Shown piece after piece: positions 1 to 8,606 of a DNA stretch of 64,000 nucleotides. The notes under the pieces were generated by a model. It was given only the letters and a program-made list of their open reading frames with translations, was not told where the DNA came from and searched no databases. The translations under genes were made by a program, and so were the position numbers. Numbering within the stretch: the stretch's first letter is position 1; the number at the start of each line of letters is the position of its first letter. This DNA comes from Tetramitus jugosus (Eukaryota; Heterolobosea; Eutetramitea; Acrasida; Vahlkampfiidae), in the NCBI GenBank assembly GCA_937625935.1, contig OW569382.1:1-64000 (forward strand). Direction: 5' to 3'.

Positions 1-879
1 CCAAACCCAACCCAAACCCAAACCCAAACCCAAACCCAAACCCAAACCCAACCCAAACCCAAACCCAACCCCCAAACCCAAACCCAAACCCAAACCCAAA
101 CCCAAACCCCAAACCCAAACCCAAACCCAAACCCAACCCAAACCCAAACCCAAACCCAAACCCAAACCCAAACCCAAACCCAAACCCAAACCCAAACCCA
201 AACCCAAACCCAAACCCAAACCCAAACCCAAACCCAAACCCAAACCCAAACCCAAACCCAAACCCAAACCCAAACCCAAACCCAAACCCAAACCCAAACC
301 CAAACCCAAACCCAAACCCAAACCCAAACCCAAACCCAAACCCAAACCCAAACCCAAACCCAAACCCAAACCCAAACCCAAACCCAAACCCAAACCCAAA
401 CCCAAACCCAAACCCAAACCCAAACCCAAACCCAAACCCAAACCCAAACCCAAACCCAAACCCAAACCCAAACCCAAACCCAAACCCAAACCCAAACCCA
501 AACCCAAACCCAAACCCAAACCCAAACCCAAACCCAAACCCAAACCCAAACCCAAACCCAAACCCAAACCCAAACCCAAACCCAAACCCAAACCCAAACC
601 CAAACCCAAACCCAAACCCAAACCCAAACCCAAACCCAAACCCAAACCCAAACCCAAACCCAAACCCAAACCCAAACCCAAACCCAAACCCAAACCCAAA
701 CCCAAACCCAAACCCAAACCCAAACCCAAACCCAAACCCAAACCCAAACCCAAACCCAAACCCAAACCCAAACCCAAACCCAAACCCAAACCCAAACCCA
801 AACCCAAACCCAAACCCAAACCCAAACCCAAACCCAAACCCAAACCCAAACCCAAACCCAAACCCAAACCCAAACCCAA
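1..879. repeat. Telomeric repeat array, CCCAAA hexamer
   Basis: Head-to-tail CCCAAA units (TTTGGG on the other strand) fill the first 879 bases and stop abruptly at unique sequence. The C-rich strand reading inwards from base 1 is the orientation expected for a left chromosome end. From about base 150 to 878 the array is essentially perfect. The first ~150 bases contain variants with CCCAA or CCCCAAA units, which is the reverse of the usual pattern of degenerate proximal repeats and may reflect poorer consensus at the extreme tip. TTTGGG differs from the TTAGGG and TTTAGGG types. Confidence 0.95.
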
Positions 880-1166
880 GTCAAAATCCATTTTCTCATC
901 ATAATCTCGAAATCATCTCGAAATCCATTTTTATGCAGGAATCCAATGTCAACCATTGTAATCTTGTCTTGTATTCCTTCTTTCTTCATATTACTACACC
1001 TTGGAACATCCAATTATTTACTTGTTGTCTCGCTCCCTCTGCAGAGTGCTCCTGCCGTTGTATTTCAGGTTGACCTCCTTCACAAATCTACTGTCATATA
1101 CATGTAGGTGTTGTATTCCTTCTTAATCCGTTACAATCACTTTCCTCATTGGTCGAAATTCTTTGC

Positions 1167-1362
1167 TGGAGCCAAAAAGCTCCACTGGCCATTGGCCTGA
1201 GAAGAACAGGTGGAGCCAAAAAGCTCCACCAGGAAAACTCTACCTATAAGAACAAAGCTCCACCAACAAAATTAGGCAGAGCCAAAAAGCTCCACCAGAA
1301 AAAAGCTCAATTACACAAGAAAAGTTCCTTAGTAATTTTAGGTGGAGCTTTTTAGCTCCACT
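1167..1362. repeat. Short palindromic repeats, TGGAGC(n)GCTCCA
   Basis: Self-complementary units occur at 1167-1184, 1209-1230 and 1342-1362, with a half unit near 1255-1264 and a mismatched copy near 1277-1295. Each has arms (G)TGGAGC and GCTCCA(C) around a 5-6 base A-rich or T-rich loop. The last copy is in the opposite sense (TTTTT loop instead of AAAAA). They lie 290-480 bases inside the telomere. An apparent 68-residue frame across them is an artefact of the repeats. Confidence 0.75.
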
Positions 1363-1540
1363 GGAAACCCAACTTGAAACCCAACTGGTTACATGTACTT
1401 TGCAGAACAGTTCAACAACAACAACATATTTTTTATTGATAAGCTTAGTTTGAGGGTTTCAGAACATGACAAACACGATGCGTACTATTTCATCTAACGA
1501 CGGGTTTGGGCTATACAATATTGGTTTGTCTTTATGTCAC

Positions 1541-1565
1541 AACCCAAACCCAAACCCAAACCCAA
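1541..1565. repeat. Interstitial telomeric tract
   Basis: About four CCCAAA units in the same orientation as the terminal array, 660 bases inside it. This is a typical trace of past end healing or recombination between chromosome ends. Confidence 0.8.
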
Positions 1566-1965
1566 TGTTTTTTGATTCTTTACAATAGAATAAGTAGATA
1601 ACATGTTGTTCTATTCTGATTCACTTCATGATACTTCTTAACTATTGTTGCCCGCGCTGAATTTCTTCGTCCGCAGATTGGTGTAATCAAGACTTCTGTG
1701 CTGACTTTGAAATGTCTTTATTCAACTATTGAGTCATTTACTTCGTAGTTTGAAGTTTATACATCATGATTCATGTTAATACCTGGTTGATTACTTGTGT
1801 TTTTGGTTCAATACATTCTCGGACTAGTTGAAAGCTGCAGGAGAATGAAACTCTAACCAAGCATAGATTTTATCTTGTAAAGCATAATAGGAGGCTTAAT
1901 AACACTGTCGGTATCAGAGAATCTATGTTCACTTCACTCTTGCACCAATCATGACATAAAATTGA

Positions 1966-2480
1966 GGTTGGGTAAGGGTTTATTAGATGGTTGGATACAG
2001 ATTGAACCTCTGACATGCATTCTCAATGTAAATAACTTCAGAACCAATAGATTACGAACATATATGATAATTAGGACGTAGAAATGCTCTGAATCCTGAA
2101 CAGTCAAAAAGAAAAAAGGTTGGGTAAGGGCTTATACACTGGTTGGAGGAGAAGTCAACCCTAAATGAATTTTTGACATAATTAGTTCGCGATTCAACAG
2201 AGATACAATTGAAGATTCATTGAATGACTACAGAGCTCTCTACGACCTATTCTACCAGATAAAATCAAAAAGTAAAAAAGGGTGGGGTTTGGGTTTATAT
2301 GTTGGCTGGAGGGAAATTGAACCTAAATCTTTTGTTCAACAGAACTGACTTGCGCTCCAATACAAGTGTTATTGAAGGTAAGTTGATTGGCCATAAGGCT
2401 TTCTCATGTTCAACTCCAAAAAATTTGGAGGCCAAAGGTTGGGTTCGGGCTTGTATGCTGGTTGGAGGAGATATCACTCT
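1966..2480 (+). repeat. Degenerate ~157-bp subtelomeric repeat with G-rich core
   Basis: A core resembling GGTTGGGTAAGGGTTTAT followed by TGGTTGGA and a distal CAACCCT/GAACCT appears at 1966, 2118, 2280 and 2437, with spacings of 152, 162 and 157 bases. The cores are clearly related while the intervening ~115 bases have diverged. A weaker copy (GGGTTTGGGCTATACAATATTGG) lies at about 1502, three periods earlier. The G-rich strand is on plus, opposite to the telomere. Confidence 0.6.
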
Positions 2481-3233
2481 AAAGTGCAGTCCTTAAGACA
2501 GCACAAGCTCAAAGTTCAGCTGGCATACTATTGGAGGCAATAGATAGATCAGAGGTAAGCCAATTCTTTCAACATCTAGTTTAAAACACAAGGTTTTTCA
2601 TACAGAGCTACGTCTTCTGTCATCTCTTTCTGACAACCAAAAACAATTGGAGTAGTGAGCTCTGGAAAAGGTTCTTTAGACTATTAACTTGCTGTGCAAT
2701 AGAAGAAAATTCACTGGAGAGAATCCTGGAGTCATACTAAAGTAAAAACATTGAGCTTGCGTGACCGTATCAACACTTTCCTCTAGTATGTTGTCTTCAA
2801 TTCAAAAGTCTCATTAATCAATTGTTTTAGGCTCATTGTATCTTCGAAAGTAGGTAAGTTGTATGTAGCAGTCACGAGAAAACAACTACTCAATCAGAAA
2901 CAATTCCGATTCAGTTCGAGATAAAAAATGTTCTGATCAGCTAAATCTGATTGAAAAGCGGAGGTGTGTATAACGGAGAGTGATAACAAAGAGTGTATTC
3001 GGCAATGGTTCGTAAGAGTACAGAAGCCTTCATGATTTAGAAGTGATTAACCTCGCTTTCTTGCCCTCATCTATACAAAGCTACAAGTATAGAAAAGGGT
3101 ATAGAGTCCATTGAAAGTGTCTCGCGGTCATTTCAACAAGAATCTGACTGCATTCTTAGGAAAATCTAGAATTGATCAAAAAAAATAGTGAGATTTATCT
3201 TTGGAGCGAGCAGAGGCAGAAAAAAATCAAGAA

Positions 3234-3353
3234 GTCATGCATTGTTCGCTTGAAGCTCACAAAGCAAAGAAATCTATAATGTTATGCATTGCTCGCTGAT
3301 GCTCGCAAAGCATCCGCTTTTTTTCTATAACGCCTGCGTCTAACGCCGCAGGC
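3234..3353. repeat. Degenerate 47-bp duplication followed by a GC hairpin
   Basis: ATGCATTGTTCGCTTGAAGC near 3236 is repeated imperfectly as ATGCATTGCTCGCTGATGC near 3283, each followed by CTC(A/G)CAAAGCA. Just downstream, GCCTGCG (3332-3338) and CGCAGGC (3347-3353) form a perfect 7-bp stem with an 8-base loop. No function can be assigned. Confidence 0.5.
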
Positions 3354-3364
3354 AAATTCCTGAG

Positions 3365-3408
3365 GGTTGGGTTTTGCCAAAAAAAATTTCATAAGCCCAA
3401 ACCCAACC
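3365..3408. repeat. Telomere-like inverted repeat
   Basis: GGTTGGGTTT at 3365-3374 and AAACCCAACC at 3399-3408 are perfect 10-base inverted arms separated by an A/T-rich spacer. Both are telomere-like. The right arm continues as AAGCCCAAACCCAACC. It sits at the 3' side of the recombinase-like pseudogene, whose other side is marked by another telomeric tract at 5364. Confidence 0.7.
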
Positions 3409-3496
3409 TTTAGTACAAAAAAAAACACCAAAATGCTCCTTTCAAGGAGCTCTTTACTTACAACCCTGCCAGCTAATGCAAGGATAGCTCGTTTAC

Positions 3497-5084
3497 CTAG
3501 TCTCTCCGGTGCAGTGCTTGTTTAACGCCAACCCCCAACCCAGCGTTCACCTCTTGTTCAAATTTTTCAACCAAGTCATTCAATGCCATTGCTTTCTCAA
3601 TTGCAAGTACAGCATTTCGATATTGATCTCGCTTGGTGCGATCTGCTTTGTGTCGTTCTAGTTTTCTCTTGGCATCGATGTATTGGGTCAACTGGTTCAG
3701 TTTGGCGGTTAGATTCTTGGAATGTTCTATTAACAAAGCCTGCCAGTATGTTGTCCAAACATAATTCTTCTTGGACTTGTCATTTGCTACTCTCTCTTTC
3801 AATGAGCTATTGTGCTTCAAAACAAAAGCTTTCATGTCCTTTGGGAGCTTTCTCCAACGTACTGTCGATAGAGTTTCAAGCACTTGTCTTTTTGCTTGTC
3901 TTCTCCTTTTGGGTAGCACAACTTGATCGCTTGATTCACAGCGACTTGGTTGACGAATGGTTGAATCACCAGTGGTGATTGCTATCAGCTCAATCACATC
4001 ACCGATAGGATTGGAAAAGGCGTCCGGATCAAGTAGTGATTGAATGTGTTGGTACTTGGTTTGGGCTGTTACATAACCTTATGTAACATAGAATGGACTT
4101 TACGTCCCTCCATCCCACATGTGTCTTGATGGCGATGTAGTCGCTAGTGTCGACAGAACCCTTGGATCTGATCCCATTGATGATAAATTGGCACACACAT
4201 CCTGATCTCAATGACCTGGGAGTGTATCCCTTTGCTAGATGCTTCGCAGCACTCAATTTCATTGACTTGCTCAATGCATTGTTGTCAACGATTACATTGT
4301 TGTCATTCAAATGAGTGAGCAAAGGCCAAGTCAAACATTCTTGTCTGACTTGGAAGTCGCCTGTCCATATGAGTTGTTGGAAATCATCGCGGGCAAAAAC
4401 ATGCCTTTTGATAGATACCATAAAAGAGCCAGGTTGGGACAAGTGATCATGTTTCCAGTGCCATAGATTGTCTGTTCACGAGGTTCGTGAAGAAGAACTT
4501 TGTCCTTCACGATCGTGAAGATGGACACGGAGGTGTTTCAATTCATTTCCAAACTCTTGTTTTGGATCCCCTCGTCGTGTATCCCGTAGGTGATTGGCTA
4601 AACTATTAGCAAATGTATCGCGCACCGTTTTGTAACTGTAGTTTAGTTCCACTCTCATACTCCACAAAAACAACAAAAAAGTAACTTTCTTGATAGGAGA
4701 AGGTTGTTCCTGATAGCCTTTTAAAGGCCAGTAGAAGCTCAGCAGTCATGGCCAGAGCTTGAATTCGTTCTGTCAACGATTTTGGTTGTTCATTGATGAT
4801 GTGACAGGCTGGAAGATCTTTTGTCCATCTTGTTCAGTGAGAGCAGTCCTCTTGATGAACTTTTGAGTTAATAGATCTATATCATCCAGCAAGTGATCAT
4901 TGATGATGGTATCACCATCCAGAACATTAATTTCCTTGTCAGTCGTCAAAAAACCATCCACAAAGTCAGGATGGTCTTGTTTCTGCAAAATTTTATTGTA
5001 CAAGTTACTGTATCGCTGCTCCATCTTGTTGGTTTTTGTCGGTTGGATGCAACTCAATTCAATCCCAAATCTCTTTGAGGTCAT
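3497..5084 (-). pseudogene. Tyrosine-recombinase-like pseudogene (Crypton/DIRS-type element relic)
   Basis: Minus-strand open frames at 5084-4773, 4676-4476, 4528-4331, 4442-4029 and 3997-3497 follow each other in different frames and look like one gene broken by frameshifts. The middle has ITCPNLALLWYLSKG, typical of the segment before the catalytic core of tyrosine recombinases (CPxxALLxYL). The next frame has TPRSLRSG, resembling the HxLRxG box but with Arg where His is usual, then HVGWRDVKSILCYIR, matching the H/W...Y end of the catalytic domain. A one-base shift near 4030 separates this from a basic C-terminal region rich in Lys/Arg. The family call rests on these motifs only; Crypton or DIRS cannot be distinguished, and no reverse transcriptase is visible nearby. 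Confidence 0.45.
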
Positions 5085-5401
5085 GGTTGGCCATGGCTTT
5101 TAATAGTTTGTCATTAGTCATTATTCATGATTCCAATTGTAGTTCACCGTTCGTCGGAGAGAGTCAGTCCACCGAAAAAGTTCAAATGAATAAAGCTCCG
5201 CAACCTGGAGTTTATGAGCTGACAATGTCAGTCGATTCTCTCATATTTGTTGCTTGTTGTTCTTGTTGTAGGTTTTGTATCCCTTACGCGAAGGAGAAAC
5301 AACCAGGGTCACAACAAAACCAATAACCATCAATTGACTGGGTTCAGGACTACTATAAGTCCTACCCAAACCCAAACCCCAACCCATGCCAACCATGCAA
5401 T
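5085..5401. other. Intergenic stretch between two relics
   Basis: No supported gene. Short plus-strand frames here lack a plausible start or family resemblance. The telomeric tract at 5364-5386 is the only clear element. Confidence 0.5.
5364..5386. repeat. Interstitial telomeric tract
   Basis: ACCCAAACCCAAACCCC followed by AACCCA, in the same orientation as the chromosome-end array. It lies on the far side of the recombinase relic from the telomere-like inverted repeat at 3365-3408. Confidence 0.75.
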
Positions 5402-5682
5402 AATACCGAACGGTACATAGCGAATCTTGTTTTCCCTCCAGACGTGTTTGTCAATTTGCTACATGGTGTCATTGAGCAACACAAGATGCAAAAACGTGTG
5501 ATTATTTAGTCATTTGATGTGAGAACGTTGAAACTCATGAGAGAAAAGTTGTTGGTTGACAAATCAAAGAATTTCCATTTTCAGGACAAGTTGGACGAAT
5601 TGGGGTTCTTGCCAGAGTACTACTCGCCTCCCTATAGTCTAATGACTACTGAGATTGCAGAGTATATGAAGCTAAACAAATG
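5402..5682 (+). pseudogene. Glycerophosphodiester phosphodiesterase fragment
   Basis: Reading in one frame from 5402 gives a run ending VIEQHKMQKRVII, then TAG, then SFDVRTLKLMRE, and later YYSPPYSLMTTEIAEYMKLNK and a stop at 5682. GDPD-family enzymes carry a VIIQSFD-x-RTL strand and, further on, a SPxY...LTxE segment, so the TAG (5507-5509) sits exactly where the family has Gln (CAG to TAG). N-terminal catalytic residues and the C-terminal end of the barrel are missing. The family hydrolyses glycerophosphodiesters to glycerol-3-phosphate and an alcohol; this copy is surely inactive. It could be a remnant of a gene disrupted by subtelomeric rearrangement. Confidence 0.5.
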
Positions 5683-6491
5683 AGTGCATAATTTTACTTT
5701 TTTCCAGCTTCGAACACTTCAGAGCGGTAGTGATGAGCACGTTAGCTGAGATGCTGGCCATTGTCTTCCATATCCTGATCTACATTGCTAGACAACGAAT
5801 TGTTCATGATATCAGTGTCGAAATAAGCTTCAGTGTCTTCAGAGAGCCTCTTTCTTTTATACATATCACCTGGATGGTAGTGAGCGAAAGTAGCAGGTAA
5901 TGATCTGATCCTCTTCTGTGGATACAATGCTCTCAGAAATGCCTCGTGCCTGCGAGTTCTTCAATATCTTCCAATAGTGAAATATTGTATTTTGCCCTGC
6001 CATAGCACGTGTCTGGAGTGCAACACGAGAACATCATTTGCTCTTCTATCAATGAACCATAGCTGTTTCCGTGAGTTGACAATCATACTCGCTCTGGTTT
6101 ACTGGCTGTGTGTCACTTGCATTGCTTTTTAGCTGAAAAACTTGTTTTTTTATGTGTATCTATTATCACCCTCTGGATTGTTTTTGTTGAATGAGTACCC
6201 ATGTTGAACAAAAGTACTGATGAACTGCCTGTCTTAAAGACACAGGTTTTCTTGCTACGGTACATATGATTGAATGGCGACCACAACAAGATGAGTTGAA
6301 TTGGCTATTCACTTTCGTACGTAATGGAAGTAGGATCCTGGTTTTGCGCAAAATCACATCTTGATGGTGACTAACTTTGTGACTCGATGCACATATGGGA
6401 AAATGAGTCTCATTGTATTCGAGGTTACGTTCAATAATTAGGTTCTTGAACCCTAATTAGGTTTCCACAGATATCAATTGAATGGTGCCTC
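5683..6491. other. No confident gene; short minus-strand frame at 5742-5927
   Basis: A minus-strand frame of about 60 residues (5742-5927) begins without ATG and carries basic and then acidic residues; a second at 6166-6357 is equally unconvincing. Either could be a decayed exon. Nothing else recognisable occurs before the stop of the ABC transporter. Confidence 0.4.
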
Positions 6492-8390
6492 CTATTCATC
6501 ATCAAAATCAGAATCAGTGGAGGTGTCTCCTTTTGCTGGTCCAGATGCAATCATCATCTGTCTGGAAGCAAGATTGAAATAATGACCGTTCTCTATTTTC
6601 ATTAGCTCTGTGTGTGTTCCCTTCTCTCGGAGCTTCCCTTTTTTCATCACACATATTACATCACAGTCAATAACAGTAGAGAGTCTGTGAGCAATGATAA
6701 TACATGTCCTTCCAATCATCAACTTGTCCAGAGCTTCTTGTACAATAGACTCTGATTGAGTATCTAACGCGCTGGTGGCTTCATCCAGCAACATTACTTT
6801 TGGATCTTGAATCATTGCTCTGGCAATAGCGATACGTTGCTTCTGACCACCAGACATGGATACGCCTCGTTCTCCTATAACTGTATTGTATCCATTAGGA
6901 AGTGCAGATATAAATTCATGAGCATTTGCAGCTTTTGCAGCATTGATGAACTCCTCCTCTGTCACGGTTCTTCCACTGTGCTTGACAGCATACAAAATAT
7001 TTTCTCTGATAGTGGTAGCGAATAAGGTAGGCTCCTGTGTCACAATTCCAATGTTACGATGCATCCACCGAGGATCTATCTCTGTAAGATTTGTACTATC
7101 TAACAATATTTCCCCAGATTCAGGCTCGTAGAACTTTTCTAACAGTCCAACAATAGTCGATTTTCCAGATCCTGAAGCACCAACCAAAGCAACTGATTGG
7201 CCAGGAAGAAAAGTGAGATTGAAATCTCTGAGTACACGTAGATTAGGTCTTGTTGGATATGTAAATGAAACATTCTTGAATTCGATATGTCCAACAATCT
7301 TTTCTAAAAACAAACCTCCACTAGGTCTCATTCTTGGAGTTCTTCGTATTACCTTCATCAATGATAACATAGCTTGGTCTGATTTTCCAAAACTAGTTAA
7401 TAAGGTAAGGGACGATGACACACACATAAATCCCAGTAAGAGGTACAGCAATATTTGGAACAAATTTCCAAATGTGATCTTACTCTCAGTTAGCAGCGAA
7501 CCTCCATACCAGAAACCCAATGCTACACAAGCCCAACTGAGGAACATGGAGATACCAATATTTGCACCGTGCAACAAACCCTTTGCAGCAATCCACTTAT
7601 CGCCCTTTTCTAACTCTTGCTGAAACTTCTTCTTCTCTGCCTCTTCTCCATCCATAGATCTCACTGTTCTAATTGCACTCACTACTTCATTAGATATACC
7701 CGCAGCAGAACCAATAACACTATTGATATTCCTCTGAAACAAGCCAACTGATGCACCAGAGACAGTTGCTACCAAGACAAACAAAGGAATAATTGACATC
7801 ATTACCAATGCTATTTTCCATTCCAAAACGAGCGCCATGACAACTGAGAATAATAACTGAACTATCACATTAGCTAACTCTCCTATCTTGGTTGTATAAG
7901 TATCTTGGATCAGTTCCATCGATTCACTTAAATCACTCAATAGCTGTCCCGTTTTTTTCATATCAAAGAAGCCAATCTCTTGATCAAGTAAAGCTGAGAA
8001 GTATGTTTTCTTGAGCTTTGCTCCAATGCGGCCATGAGCAACAGTCATCATCCCATGCCACAGAGTGTATGTGACTAGTGCTCCAATCCCAATCAATGTC
8101 ACCTGTAAAGCAAATGAATTGACCAGACTCGTGACCTTCGCTTTTGCTAAGACGGCCATTGCAGCTGACATAATCTCAGAACCAGTATTCACTCTTGAAG
8201 GATTTGATGCAATGCTATCAAGAACACTGCCAAATACATAAACCACGATGCAGGGAATAATCGCTGCCCCAGCAGCTCCTATCACTCCAAGTAGTATAGG
8301 TATTATTTCTAAACCGATGTACTTCCATGAAATCACGGTTGGTACTCTCTTAGGTTCTCCTACATCTATTATAGTATCTTGCTGACTCAT
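6492..8390 (-). CDS. ABC half-transporter, ABCB (MDR/TAP) type
   Basis: A 632-residue protein with one transmembrane domain followed by one nucleotide-binding domain, the half-transporter layout that works as a dimer. The first ~330 residues hold about six hydrophobic segments. The ATPase part shows Walker A GASGSGKST (about residue 408), signature SMSGGQKQR (about 513), Walker B VMLLDEATSALD (about 533) and the H-loop IIAHRLST (about 567). ABCB proteins export peptides, lipids or drugs using ATP; the substrate cannot be told from sequence. The ATG at 8390 is the first in frame. It is transcribed away from the Zn2Cys6 factor gene, with 216 bases between the two start codons, so they may share a promoter region. 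No N-terminal organelle signal is obvious. Confidence 0.9.
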   Translation of the reverse strand: MSQQDTIIDVGEPKRVPTVISWKYIGLEIIPILLGVIGAAGAAIIPCIVVYVFGSVLDSIASNPSRVNTGSEIMSAAMAVLAKAKVTSLVNSFALQVTLIGIGALVTYTLWHGMMTVAHGRIGAKLKKTYFSALLDQEIGFFDMKKTGQLLSDLSESMELIQDTYTTKIGELANVIVQLLFSVVMALVLEWKIALVMMSIIPLFVLVATVSGASVGLFQRNINSVIGSAAGISNEVVSAIRTVRSMDGEEAEKKKFQQELEKGDKWIAAKGLLHGANIGISMFLSWACVALGFWYGGSLLTESKITFGNLFQILLYLLLGFMCVSSSLTLLTSFGKSDQAMLSLMKVIRRTPRMRPSGGLFLEKIVGHIEFKNVSFTYPTRPNLRVLRDFNLTFLPGQSVALVGASGSGKSTIVGLLEKFYEPESGEILLDSTNLTEIDPRWMHRNIGIVTQEPTLFATTIRENILYAVKHSGRTVTEEEFINAAKAANAHEFISALPNGYNTVIGERGVSMSGGQKQRIAIARAMIQDPKVMLLDEATSALDTQSESIVQEALDKLMIGRTCIIIAHRLSTVIDCDVICVMKKGKLREKGTHTELMKIENGHYFNLASRQMMIASGPAKGDTSTDSDFDDE

Positions 8391-8606
8391 CTTCTGGTTA
8401 TCTTTGTTTTGAACTTGGGTTTCATTCGCACGTTTGGGTATTTATGTCATGTTGAGCGGGGTGGACAATAGTAGTGGATGATACGGAAGGAATAATATGG
8501 TGGAGTTCAGAAATCGGACAATACATTTTATTTCCCTCAATGGTCCGCGTATGTGCGCATCATCAGAGCAAAAAACCGATTCGTTTGTTCGCGAAACACG
8601 TCAACC

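Larger units (their letters stand above)
880..3490. other. Gene-free subtelomere
   Basis: No credible coding gene is visible here. Open frames are short, lack ATG starts or consist of repeats. The stretch holds hairpin repeats (1167-1362), an interstitial telomeric tract (1541-1565), a degenerate ~157-bp repeat (1966-2480), a small degenerate tandem duplication and a GC-rich hairpin (3234-3353) and a telomere-like inverted repeat (3365-3408), each listed separately. The remainder looks like unique AT-rich sequence. Confidence 0.7.

Noticed and set aside
1149-1355. A 68-residue plus-strand open frame
   Set aside because: It is made of the hairpin repeats (GAKKLHQ units) and lacks an ATG at its start.
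2295-2496. Overlapping frames on both strands in the subtelomere
   Set aside because: They cover the degenerate G-rich repeat and match no family.
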